A stretch of 64,000 nucleotides of DNA from Vibrio hyugaensis (lineage in GTDB: Bacteria; Pseudomonadota; Gammaproteobacteria; Enterobacterales; Vibrionaceae): the NCBI RefSeq assembly GCF_002906655.1, contig NZ_CP025794.1, positions 372,001 through 436,000 of the forward strand. Direction: 5' to 3'. The position numbers were made by a program, and so were the translations under genes. Every line of letters starts with the position of its first letter. The first letter of the stretch is position 1. The notes below the pieces were generated by a model. That model had not been told where the DNA came from, ran no database searches, and saw nothing but the letters and a program-made list of their open reading frames with translations. Below are positions 46,701 through 55,471 of this stretch, in pieces.

Positions 46701-48629
46701 ACCACTGACTTCACTGCTATTGGTGTTGGTGATATGGCGGGTGACGTATTTGGTAACGGTATGCTGCTATCTAAGCATATTCGTCTGCAAGCTGCGTTTA
46801 ACCATATGCACATCTTCATTGATCCAAATCCGGATTCAGCCACCAGCTGGGTAGAGCGTGATCGCTTATTCAACCTCCCTCGATCAAGCTGGGAAGACTA
46901 CAACGCGGAGTTGATCTCGAAGGGCGGTGGTATTTTCTCTCGTCGCTCTAAATCGATCCAATTAACACCAGAGATCCAAAAGATGTTGGGCACTAAGAAA
47001 GCATCTTTGCCGCCAAACGATCTGATTAAGATGATCCTACAAATGAAAGTGGATCTACTTTGGAATGGTGGTATCGGTACTTACGTTAAAGCATCTAGCG
47101 AAACGCATACCGATGTTGGTGACCGTGCAAACGACGTTCTCCGTATCGACGGACGTGACTTGAAAGCGAAAGTGGTTGGTGAAGGCGGTAACTTAGGTAT
47201 GACTCAGCTTGGTCGTATTGAGTACGCAACCACAGGTGGACGCGTAAATACCGACTTTGTGGATAACGTTGGTGGTGTAGATTGTTCGGACAACGAAGTG
47301 AACATTAAGATCTTCTTGAACGGTCTAGTATCAAATGGCGATCTAACGGTTAAACAACGCAACCTGATTCTTGAATCAATGGAAGACGAAGTCGGCGAAA
47401 TTGTTTTGGACGATGCTTACCGTCAATCTGAGTCGATTTCAGTGACCGAACAGCAAGGCGTTGGCATTGTTAAAGAGCAAATCCGCTTTATCCATACGAT
47501 GGAGAAAGCAGGGTACTTGGATCGTGCGCTTGAATACATTCCTGACGACGAAACACTGATTGAACGCGAAAAACAAGGTCTTGGTCTGACGCGTCCCGAG
47601 CTTTCAGTGTTGGTTGCTTACGGCAAAATGGTTCTAAAAGAGCAACTCGTTGCTGACGAGATTGCAAATGATGAATTCCATGGAAAACAATTAGTTGCTT
47701 ACTTCCCAAGTGAGTTACGCCGTAACTACAAAGATCAAATGGTGAACCACCCGCTGCGTGCAGAAATCATCGCGACGGCGTTAGCCAACCAAATGGTTAA
47801 TGAAATGGGCTGTAATTTCGTGACTCGTCTTCAAGAAGAAACGGGCGCGAGTGTGGTTGATATCGCAAACGCTTACAGTGCAACCCGTGAAATCTTCGAA
47901 CTGGAAGATATCCTTAAGCAAACCCGTGCACTAGATAACGTTGCAACAGCAGAAGCACAGTACGAAATCATGTTCTACGTACGCCGTGCACTGCGTCGTA
48001 TCTCTCGCTGGTTACTACGTAATCGTAGCAGTAAGAGCACAGTGACTGAGTTGGTTGCTTTGTATAAAGACGATGTTCACACCATCACTGAAACACTAGA
48101 CACCATGCTAGTTGAGTCTGAAGTAGAAGAGCACAACGAACTTGCGATGAAGTGGATTGAACGCGGAGTAGAAGAGAAGCTAGCACACCATGTCGCTCGT
48201 CTATCAAGCTTACAATCAGCTCTGGATATTTCAACAGTAGCAAGTGAAACGGGTAAAACAGTGGAGCAAGCTTCGAAGCTGTACTTCAACTTGGGTGACC
48301 GTTTATCACTTCACTGGTTCTTGAAGCAAATCAATAGCCAAGCCGTTGATAATAATTGGCAGGCATTGGCGCGAGCGGCATTCCGTGAAGATCTAGACTG
48401 GCAACAACGTCAGTTGACGGCTCAAGTGTTGACTTGTGGTTGTTCAAGCGAAGATCTTGATGTGATTCAAGCGTTAGAGGATTGGATGTCAACGAATGAG
48501 CTGTCTTTACATCGTTGGGAGAGTATTCTAAACGAATTTAAAGTCGGTTCAGTTCATGAGTTTGCGAAGTTCTCAGTAGCACTTCGAGAGTTAGTTTTGC
48601 TTAACCTAAATTGTTCCTCGAACGAATAG
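43788..48629 (+). CDS. gdhB: NAD-specific glutamate dehydrogenase, 180-kDa class
   Basis: This 1613-residue cytosolic enzyme oxidises glutamate to 2-oxoglutarate and ammonia with NAD+. N-terminal ACT-like regulatory segments lie at about 30-500. The catalytic core lies near 800-1150, with the substrate motif [20 protein letters not shown] and the Lys in [14 protein letters not shown], plus a NAD-binding region with [16 protein letters not shown]. A C-terminal helical domain ends near 1600. Large GDHs of this type have about 1600 residues. The frame opens at 43701, but ATG 43788 has GGAG seven bases upstream and begins the usual MTARENV. Own terminator at 48649. Confidence 0.94.
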   Translation: [1613 protein letters not shown]

Positions 48630-48648
48630 GGTAAGTTGACTCAGATAA

Positions 48649-48673
48649 AGGCCTCGCAAATGCGGGGCTTTTT
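48649..48673 (+). terminator. Terminator of glutamate dehydrogenase gene
   Basis: GCCTCGC (48651-48657), AAAT loop, GCGGGGC (48662-48668) with one G-U pair, then TTTTT. Confidence 0.85.
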
Positions 48674-48705
48674 AATGCTTAAAGCAATCAAAACTATAAA
48701 TTTCA

Positions 48706-48718
48706 GTGACAATGTAAC
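48706..48718. promoter_or_regulatory. Near-matS site in the gdhB-pyrD gap
   Basis: GTGACAATGTAAC differs from GTGACRNYGTCAC at one position (A for C at position 11). MatP binding is possible but unproven. Confidence 0.35.
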
Positions 48719-48889
48719 GTATTGTTTAAGTTTTTATGGCGTAAAATCGTTTGCTTTCAACGAAAAAGCTATCAGTTTTGTATAGGTAATAGAGCGATAA
48801 TAGACTGTTTTTATAAGAAAAATTAAAATAAGAAGTGCAATTTTGCTGAATTCGTTCATTTTCATTGAATTGAGACGAAAAACAGTAAA

Positions 48890-48912
48890 TAATATTGTCC
48901 CGTTTACACGGG
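48890..48912 (+). promoter_or_regulatory. pyrD promoter -10 and 5' leader hairpin
   Basis: TAATAT at 48890-48895 is a good -10, with TTGAAT at 48865-48870 as a weak, long-spaced -35. Transcription should begin near GTCCCG, whose CCCG (48899-48902) pairs with CGGG (48909-48912) before GCTTTTTT. E. coli pyrC and pyrD use start-site choice within a pyrimidine run to build or omit such a leader hairpin; the same control is plausible here. Confidence 0.42.
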
Positions 48913-48934
48913 GCTTTTTTCTTTCGGAGGCACA

Positions 48935-49945
48935 ATGCTTTACCGTCTAGCCAGAACTGGCTTTTTTCAACTTGATGCCGAAAAGGCACATGATCTTGCA
49001 ATCAAAAATTTCCAACGCTTCAACGGCACTCCTCTCGATCTTTTCTATCGTCAACAATTACCAAACCGTCCAGTAGAATGCATGGGACTTACATTCCGTA
49101 ACCCAGTTGGTCTTGCTGCTGGCTTGGATAAAAACGGCGAATGTATCGAAGCATTTGACGCTATGGGCTTTGGTTTTGTCGAAGTGGGTACTGTTACACC
49201 TCGTCCACAACCAGGTAACGACAAGCCACGTTTGTTTCGCCTAGTTGAAGCAGAAGGTATCATTAACCGTATGGGTTTTAACAACTTAGGTGTGGATCAT
49301 CTGGTTGAGAATGTGAAAAAGGCAAAATACAACTGCGTTCTTGGTATCAACATTGGTAAGAATAAAGACACACCAATTGAGAACGGAGCAGAGGACTACC
49401 TGATTTGTATGGAAAAAGTGTACGAGTACGCCGGTTACATCGCGGTGAACATCTCGTCACCAAATACACCAGGACTTCGTTCGCTTCAGTACGGTGAAGC
49501 ACTAGACGAATTACTGTCTGAACTTAAAGAAAAACAGTCAGAACTTGCAGAAAAGCATGGCAAGTACGTACCACTTGCACTGAAAATTGCACCAGATTTG
49601 AGCGATGACGAAATCAGCCAGATTTGTGAGTCTCTGATTAAGAACAGTATTGACGGCGTTATAGCAACAAACACAACGCTGGATCGCACAGTTGTTGAAG
49701 GCATGAAACATGCGAACGAAGCGGGTGGCCTAAGCGGACGTCCGGTTCAATCACGTTCAACAGAAGTTGTGCGCAAACTTCATGAAGAGCTTGGCGACAA
49801 ACTTCCGATCATCGGTGTGGGCGGTGTTGACTCATACGTTGCCGCAAAAGAGAAAATGATGGCAGGTGCGCAACTTGTTCAAGTTTACACAGGTTTTATC
49901 TACCACGGGCCTGGTCTCGTACGCGATATTGTTAAAAATCTATAA
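48935..49945 (+). CDS. pyrD: Dihydroorotate dehydrogenase, class 2 (quinone)
   Basis: This 336-residue membrane-associated FMN enzyme oxidises dihydroorotate to orotate with quinone. The N-terminal helix pair that contacts the membrane ([22 protein letters not shown]) marks class 2. FMN and substrate motifs are [28 protein letters not shown], and [14 protein letters not shown] with the catalytic Ser. [21 protein letters not shown] is the phosphate site. CGGAGG precedes the ATG. It starts the pyrD-zapC-rlmL-uup-rmf-fabA-lonH-matP order shared with E. coli. Confidence 0.95.
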   Translation: MLYRLARTGFFQLDAEKAHDLAIKNFQRFNGTPLDLFYRQQLPNRPVECMGLTFRNPVGLAAGLDKNGECIEAFDAMGFGFVEVGTVTPRPQPGNDKPRLFRLVEAEGIINRMGFNNLGVDHLVENVKKAKYNCVLGINIGKNKDTPIENGAEDYLICMEKVYEYAGYIAVNISSPNTPGLRSLQYGEALDELLSELKEKQSELAEKHGKYVPLALKIAPDLSDDEISQICESLIKNSIDGVIATNTTLDRTVVEGMKHANEAGGLSGRPVQSRSTEVVRKLHEELGDKLPIIGVGGVDSYVAAKEKMMAGAQLVQVYTGFIYHGPGLVRDIVKNL

Positions 49946-49984
49946 GATCAATCGCTAAATCGTTGAGAAATCGGCGCTTGTTAC

Positions 49985-50019
49985 TAAAAAAAGAGGAATT
50001 CGTTTCCTCTTTTTTTTTT
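49985..50019 (+). terminator. Terminator of pyrD
   Basis: GAGGAA (49993-49998), TTCGT loop, TTCCTC (50004-50009), flanked by A-run and T(10). Confidence 0.85.
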
Positions 50020-50111
50020 GTCCGTTCGTTTGTAAAATTTAAAAATCATGAGTAGGTAATTAAGCGTCTTACCTCTTATTGCTGTTTAATTAGTCACAAG
50101 AGAACGGAATA

Positions 50112-50654
50112 ATGCTTAAACCCAGCGACAAATGGAATTGGTATTTTGACGAGCACAAAGCTTGCTTAATGCTGGATTTAGGGGAGGAAATGATTTTCCA
50201 AACCAATCTATGCCGTAAGCTGTTGGTCAATTGCGCCTTCTCAGAAAATGAATTCACAGTTGATGATGCGAGCGCGTTTCAAACATACAACGAGCGAATT
50301 CGCTGTCTCAACATCAACGAATACCGCCAAGCAGAGCTAACACTTTATTGTGTGGCTGCCAAACGCTTCCATAAACCTGTACAGCCTAAGAGCTGGTTCT
50401 TCGACGCCCAATGCGATGGGCATGAGCCAGAAGAAGGGGATATGGTGTTCCTGACAAACCGTTATTCAGAAGGCGTATTCATCGTCCTAGAACCAGGCGA
50501 TTCATCAAGCCTTTGTGCCTATGTCGGCCAAGACGAATTTCTACTCGACGGCAACAAAACACTCCAGTTTGGACAACCGATTAAAGTTATGCATGATCGC
50601 ATGGTATGCGCCAATCACTTATTCATGATGGCACCAATGGCGATGGTGGGGTAG
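50112..50654 (+). CDS. zapC: Cell division protein ZapC
   Basis: This 180-residue cytosolic FtsZ-associated protein promotes lateral interaction of FtsZ protofilaments. The ZapC family match covers the full length: KPSDKWNWYFDEHKACLMLD at the start, QAELTLYCVAAKRFHKP in the middle, and VMHDRMVCANHLFMMAP near the end. Position directly after pyrD matches E. coli (ycbW). A terminator follows. Confidence 0.93.
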   Translation: MLKPSDKWNWYFDEHKACLMLDLGEEMIFQTNLCRKLLVNCAFSENEFTVDDASAFQTYNERIRCLNINEYRQAELTLYCVAAKRFHKPVQPKSWFFDAQCDGHEPEEGDMVFLTNRYSEGVFIVLEPGDSSSLCAYVGQDEFLLDGNKTLQFGQPIKVMHDRMVCANHLFMMAPMAMVG

Positions 50655-50698
50655 TTTCCTTTTTGATTTTCTTTGTATTTCGTTCCTTTGTTTGCATT

Positions 50699-50727
50699 AA
50701 TCGACCAGTTTAGGTCGATTTTTTTTG
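50699..50727 (+). terminator. Terminator of zapC
   Basis: AATCGACC, AGTTTA loop, GGTCGATT, then T-run. Confidence 0.88.
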
Positions 50728-51166
50728 CCTTAAATTCTCTGATTTCTTCCACCAGTACCGCCTCACATTTTCATTAGGTGAGTGATATTTCGCATCTCAT
50801 TTATGAAGCGGCTCACTTTTCTTCCACTTTTTTCATTTTAGCGTTTCCTTAACTTAGGCAACTAAGCGCCTAATAATCCACCTTTTGTTCCCCTATAAGG
50901 GCATTTTGTAAGTAACTTACACGTCAAATTAGCCCTTGGTATAGACCAAATATGCGATAAATAAGTATTCACTTCTGCTGTGGAGCTTGTTTTCAAAAGA
51001 AAATAGAAAAGAGACGTATTCTTTCGTATGGCGGCTTTTGTTTTGACTTTCTACAGGTGAGATTGGCGACTGTTTGCGCTAACAAAGCGAAAAAGCCTTT
51101 AAAAACGAGGCATTGATCGTAAAGTTAGGTATAATCAAAACCATTTTTTATCGATGAAAGAACACT
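50728..51166. promoter_or_regulatory. Intergenic region upstream of rlmL with two palindromes
   Basis: These ~440 bases hold no convincing gene. Two compact palindromes stand out: GTAAGTAACTTAC at 50908-50920 and TTGGTATAGACCAA at 50936-50949. The latter has the TGGT-N4-ACCA form typical of operators of GntR/HutC-type regulators. They lie about 220-260 bases upstream of the rlmL ATG. No regulator gene is adjacent. Confidence 0.4.
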
Positions 51167-53293
51167 ATGAATCAATATCTCGCGGTAACTTCAAACGGCA
51201 TGGAAAACTTGCTGGTTGAAGAACTGACTAAACTAGGCATTGAAAACGCCAAACCAGTACAAGCAGGCGTTAAATTTAAGGCAACGAATGAGCAGATTTA
51301 TCGTTGTTGTTTGTGGAGCCGCTTGGCATCTCGATTTGTACGTGTTCTGTCGGAATTCACCTGTAATGACGATATGGACCTATACCTATCGACGTCGGCC
51401 ATAAACTGGGTAAACCAATTCCACAGCTCGAAGCGTTTTGTTGTAGATTTCAACGGTACTAACCGAGAAATCCGCAACAGCCAGTATGGTGCAATGAAAG
51501 TAAAAGATGGCATCGTAGACTGCTTCGAGAAAAAAGGGCTCCCTCGTCCTAACATCAGTAAAGAGAACCCAGATATCCGTGTTCACGTCCGTCTACATAA
51601 AGACAAAGCGATTCTTGGTGTCGATATGGTGGGTAGTGGTCTTCATCAACGTGGTTACCGTCCAGAATCTGGCCGAGCTCCACTTCGTGAAACGCTAGCC
51701 GCAGCTATTATCATGCGCTGCGGTTGGGACACTCACCAACCGCTTTTGGATCCTATGTGTGGCTCTGGTACTTTATTGATTGAAGCAGCAATGATGGCTG
51801 CTAACATGGCACCAGGTGTTAAACGTAAACAGTGGGGCTTTGAAGCGTTAGAAGACTTCGAACCTGAGCTTTGGGCAGAGATTAAATCTGAAGCTAATGT
51901 GCAAGCTCGTCGTGGCGTCAAAAAAGTTGACGCTAAGTTTTTCGGCTTCGATAACGACCCAAGAGTTCTGAAAGTAGCGCAAGACAACGCTCGCAGAGCT
52001 GGTGTGGAAGAGTTGATTGAATTCGCTCAGGGTGATGCTGCAACTCTTACCCGTCCGGCCGGTTTCGAAGCGGGCGTTATTGTGTCTAACCCTCCTTACG
52101 GTGAGCGCCTTGGAACAGAGCCAGGCTTGATTGCGTTGTACACGGCATTTGGTGGCCAATTAAAAGCAGAATTTGGCGGTTGTAACGCGTCTATCTTCTC
52201 TAGTTCAGACGAACTATTAAGCTGTCTTCGCATGCGTGCTGATAAACAGTTTAAACTGAATAACGGTGCGTTACCGTGTCACCAGAAAAACTACAGCATC
52301 GCAGAGCGTAGCGCTGATGAAGTGAAGGGAGCAAACGGTACCACAGTTCAAATCGCACCTGACTTCTCAAACCGTTTGAAGAAAAATATCGGTAAGATTG
52401 GTAAGTGGGCTCGTAAAGATAAGTTAGACTGTTACCGTATCTATGACGCAGACCTTCCTGAATACAACGTAGCAATCGACGTTTACGGCGACCAAATTGT
52501 GATTCAGGAATACGCAGCTCCGAAGAATATCCCAGAAGAGAAAGCGAAACGCCGTTTGACCGATATCATCCGTGCCACAATTCAGGTGACAGGTGTTGAA
52601 GCGAACAAAGTTGTTCTTAAAGTTCGTGAAAAGCAAAAAGGTCGTAGCCAGTACCAAAAATTAGGTCAGGAGTCCGAGACTCTTGAAGTGAACGAGTACG
52701 GCGTGAAGTTGATCGTAAACCTTCACGACTATCTAGACACAGGTCTGTTCTTGGATCATAAAATCACTCGTCGTCGCTTGGGTGAAATGGCTCAGGGTAA
52801 AGACTTCCTTAACTTGTTTGCTTATACAGGTAGCGCAACCGTGCACGCAGCAATGGGTGGCGCACGTTCGACAACCACGGTAGATATGTCGAATACTTAC
52901 CTGAACTGGGCAAAAGACAACATGCAATTAAATGGTCGTGTTGGTCGTCAACACCGTTTTGAACAAGCAGATTGTTTGCAATGGTTAGAGAATGCGAAAG
53001 GTGAGTATGATTTGATTTTTATTGATCCACCGACATTCTCCAACTCTAAGCGTATGGAAACTTCATTTGATGTGCAGCGTGATCACATTAAGCTGATGAC
53101 CAATCTCAAGCGTTTGTTGCGTTCAGGTGGCACGATCGTTTTCTCAAACAATAAACGCCACTTTAAAATGGATGAAGCTGCGTTGGCAGAGTTAGGGCTA
53201 AAAGCGCAAAATATTTCTTCGCAAACATTGCCACTAGACTTCTCTCGCAATAAACATATTCACAACTGTTGGTTAGTGTCTCACGTAGAATAA
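51167..53293 (+). CDS. rlmL: Bifunctional 23S rRNA methyltransferase RlmL/RlmK (m2G2445, m7G2069)
   Basis: This 708-residue fusion enzyme modifies G2445 and G2069 of 23S rRNA. A THUMP RNA-binding domain (about 40-155) is followed by the RlmL catalytic domain with [17 protein letters not shown] (about 193) and NPPYGERLG (about 307). The C-terminal RlmK domain has [17 protein letters not shown] (about 548) and [13 protein letters not shown] (about 617). E. coli RlmL has 702 residues and lies between zapC/ycbX and uup as here. ATG has AAAGAA upstream. Confidence 0.95.
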   Translation: MNQYLAVTSNGMENLLVEELTKLGIENAKPVQAGVKFKATNEQIYRCCLWSRLASRFVRVLSEFTCNDDMDLYLSTSAINWVNQFHSSKRFVVDFNGTNREIRNSQYGAMKVKDGIVDCFEKKGLPRPNISKENPDIRVHVRLHKDKAILGVDMVGSGLHQRGYRPESGRAPLRETLAAAIIMRCGWDTHQPLLDPMCGSGTLLIEAAMMAANMAPGVKRKQWGFEALEDFEPELWAEIKSEANVQARRGVKKVDAKFFGFDNDPRVLKVAQDNARRAGVEELIEFAQGDAATLTRPAGFEAGVIVSNPPYGERLGTEPGLIALYTAFGGQLKAEFGGCNASIFSSSDELLSCLRMRADKQFKLNNGALPCHQKNYSIAERSADEVKGANGTTVQIAPDFSNRLKKNIGKIGKWARKDKLDCYRIYDADLPEYNVAIDVYGDQIVIQEYAAPKNIPEEKAKRRLTDIIRATIQVTGVEANKVVLKVREKQKGRSQYQKLGQESETLEVNEYGVKLIVNLHDYLDTGLFLDHKITRRRLGEMAQGKDFLNLFAYTGSATVHAAMGGARSTTTVDMSNTYLNWAKDNMQLNGRVGRQHRFEQADCLQWLENAKGEYDLIFIDPPTFSNSKRMETSFDVQRDHIKLMTNLKRLLRSGGTIVFSNNKRHFKMDEAALAELGLKAQNISSQTLPLDFSRNKHIHNCWLVSHVE

Positions 53294-53315
53294 ACAAAGG
53301 ATTAAAGATAAAGGG

Positions 53316-53567
53316 ATGTTACAAGCGTTCACACTATACAGCACTGAAGGATGCCATCTCTGTGAGATGGCATATGACCTTATGGGTCAGGCTGGTCTCG
53401 CCGAACACACAAACATTGTCGATATTGCACTCGATGATGAACTCTTCTCGCGTTACGGCGTCACAATTCCTGTATTAAAATATCAAAATTCTGAGTTGAA
53501 CTGGCCGTTTGACTTGGAACAACTCAAAAATTGGTTGGAAAATAATGGCATTACTTACCATTCATAA
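53316..53567 (+). CDS. Glutaredoxin-like protein (DUF836 family)
   Basis: This 83-residue thioredoxin-fold protein has the redox pair CHLC at residues 13-16 within YSTEGCHLCEMAYDLM and the cis-Pro region GVTIPVLKYQN. It resembles the DUF836 / glutaredoxin-2-like family inserted between rlmL and uup in Vibrio. Electron donor and target are unknown. The last 23 bases overlap the uup start, so the two are coupled in translation. Spacing from rlmL is 22 bases, consistent with one rlmL-grx-uup transcript. Confidence 0.88.
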   Translation: MLQAFTLYSTEGCHLCEMAYDLMGQAGLAEHTNIVDIALDDELFSRYGVTIPVLKYQNSELNWPFDLEQLKNWLENNGITYHS

Positions 53568-55464
53568 TGCACAACTTGCATTTGGGGACCATCCACTGCT
53601 TGATAAAGCAGAATTTGCTCTACAAGAAAACGAACGGGTTTGTTTAGTAGGGCGAAATGGTGCTGGTAAATCAACTTTGATGAAAGTACTCGCCGGAGAC
53701 ATTTTGCTTGATGATGGCAAAATTCAAGTGACTCAAGATGTGGTGGTTTCGCGTTTAGAACAGGATCCACCTCGCAACCAAGAGGGCACAGTTTACGAAT
53801 TCGTGTCTGGCGGGTTGGCAGAAGTTGGCGATTTACTCAAGATCTACCATGATCTTCTTGATCTTGTCACGCATGACCCGAGCGAAAAGAACATTAATCG
53901 TCTTGCAAAAGTGCAAGAGCAACTCGACCACTTGAACGCTTGGCGTTTTGATGACCGCGTTAATAACGTTTTGGGCGCTCTCAAGCTTAGTCCCGAAACA
54001 AAATTGACGGATTTGTCCGGTGGTTGGCAACGTAAAGCAGCACTTGCGCGTGCGCTTGTATGCGATCCAGATGTATTGCTTTTGGACGAACCGACGAACC
54101 ACCTTGATGTGACTACCATTGAGTGGTTAGAAGGTTTCCTGAAAGACTTTAAAGGTTCGATCATCTTTATTTCGCACGACCGTACGTTTATCAAGTCAAT
54201 GGCAACACGTATTGTCGATCTCGACCGTGGTCAATTAGCATCATTCCCTGGAGATTACGAGAACTACCTTGTAGAGAAGGAAGAGATGCTTCGTGTTGAA
54301 GAAATGCAAAATGCAGAATTCGACAAAAAACTTGCTCAAGAAGAAGTGTGGATTCGACAGGGTATTAAAGCACGTCGAACTCGTAACGAAGGCCGTGTAA
54401 GAGCGCTAAAAAAATTACGTGAAGAGCGCAGTGACCGCCGTGAAGTTCAGGGTAAGGTAAACTTAAACATCGACGATGCCTCTCGCTCAGGCAAGATTGT
54501 CTTTGAAGCAGAGAATGTCTCTTTTGCTTTTGACGGTAAAAATATCGTTGATAACTTCAGCTTCAACATCATGCGCGGCGATCGCATTGCACTAATTGGT
54601 CCTAACGGCTGCGGTAAAAGTACCGTACTCAAGCTGCTATTAGGTCAGTTAGAAACTCAAGGCGGCCGTTTGCATTGCGGTACAAAACTCGAAGTGGCTT
54701 ACTTCGACCAGTACCGAGAAATTCTCGATCCTGAAAAGACGGTTATCGATAACTTAGCAGATGGCAAACAAGAAGTGATGGTTGGTGGTCGCCAGCGTCA
54801 CGCATTGAGTTATTTACAGGATTTCTTGTTTGCTCCGAAGCGTGCGAGAACACCAGTTAAAGCACTTTCAGGTGGTGAAAAGAACCGTTTGTTACTTGCT
54901 CGTATATTGTTGAAACCAAACAACTTACTTATTCTTGATGAACCAACCAACGATTTGGATATCGAAACGTTGGAACTTTTAGAAGAAATGCTTGCCAATT
55001 ATCAGGGTACGTTACTCTTAGTGAGTCACGATCGTGAGTTCGTTGATAACACAGTAACGACCAGTTGGATTTTTGAAGGTAACGGCGTAATCGAAGAGTT
55101 TGTTGGTGGTTATCACGATGCAAGACAGCAACGTGAACAAGCTCTTGCTTCGCGCAGCTCGGTTGAAAAAGCAGCGAAGAAAGAGAAAGTGGTTGAGGAA
55201 ACTCCCAAAACTACGCAACCTAAGAACAATTCGAAGAAGTTATCGTATAAGCTGCAAAGAGAATTAGAAGCTCTTCCAGCTAAACTAGAACAATTAGAGT
55301 CGGATATTGAGGCACTACAAGAACAGGTGAATGACCCTGCGTTTTTCGCTAAATCTGTAGAAGAAACTCAACCGGTATTGGAACAGCTCGCTGCTGTAGA
55401 GCAGGAGTTGGAAATCGCATTCGAGAGATGGGAAGAACTCGAAGCAATGCAACAGGACAGTTAA
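53545..55464 (+). CDS. uup: ABC-F ATPase Uup
   Basis: This 639-residue cytosolic ABC-F protein binds ribosomes and limits transposon precise excision and replication-fork events in E. coli. It has two complete ATPase cassettes: the first with GRNGAGKST (about 37), LSGGWQRK and LLLDEPTNHLD; the second with GPNGCGKST, LSGGEKNR and LILDEPTNDLD. The inter-domain linker (EEVWIRQGIKARRTRNEGR) and C-terminal coiled coil (about 555-639), rich in Glu/Leu/Gln, bind DNA or RNA. I use ATG 53545 because it begins the family sequence MALLTIHNAQLAFGD; an in-frame ATG at 53509 lies deep in the glutaredoxin gene. Confidence 0.95.
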   Translation: MALLTIHNAQLAFGDHPLLDKAEFALQENERVCLVGRNGAGKSTLMKVLAGDILLDDGKIQVTQDVVVSRLEQDPPRNQEGTVYEFVSGGLAEVGDLLKIYHDLLDLVTHDPSEKNINRLAKVQEQLDHLNAWRFDDRVNNVLGALKLSPETKLTDLSGGWQRKAALARALVCDPDVLLLDEPTNHLDVTTIEWLEGFLKDFKGSIIFISHDRTFIKSMATRIVDLDRGQLASFPGDYENYLVEKEEMLRVEEMQNAEFDKKLAQEEVWIRQGIKARRTRNEGRVRALKKLREERSDRREVQGKVNLNIDDASRSGKIVFEAENVSFAFDGKNIVDNFSFNIMRGDRIALIGPNGCGKSTVLKLLLGQLETQGGRLHCGTKLEVAYFDQYREILDPEKTVIDNLADGKQEVMVGGRQRHALSYLQDFLFAPKRARTPVKALSGGEKNRLLLARILLKPNNLLILDEPTNDLDIETLELLEEMLANYQGTLLLVSHDREFVDNTVTTSWIFEGNGVIEEFVGGYHDARQQREQALASRSSVEKAAKKEKVVEETPKTTQPKNNSKKLSYKLQRELEALPAKLEQLESDIEALQEQVNDPAFFAKSVEETQPVLEQLAAVEQELEIAFERWEELEAMQQDS

Positions 55465-55471
55465 GAATTCG

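Noticed and set aside
48726..49001. 91-codon minus-strand ORF over the pyrD start
   Set aside because: Antisense to the pyrD promoter and first codons, no start signal, composition of non-coding DNA.
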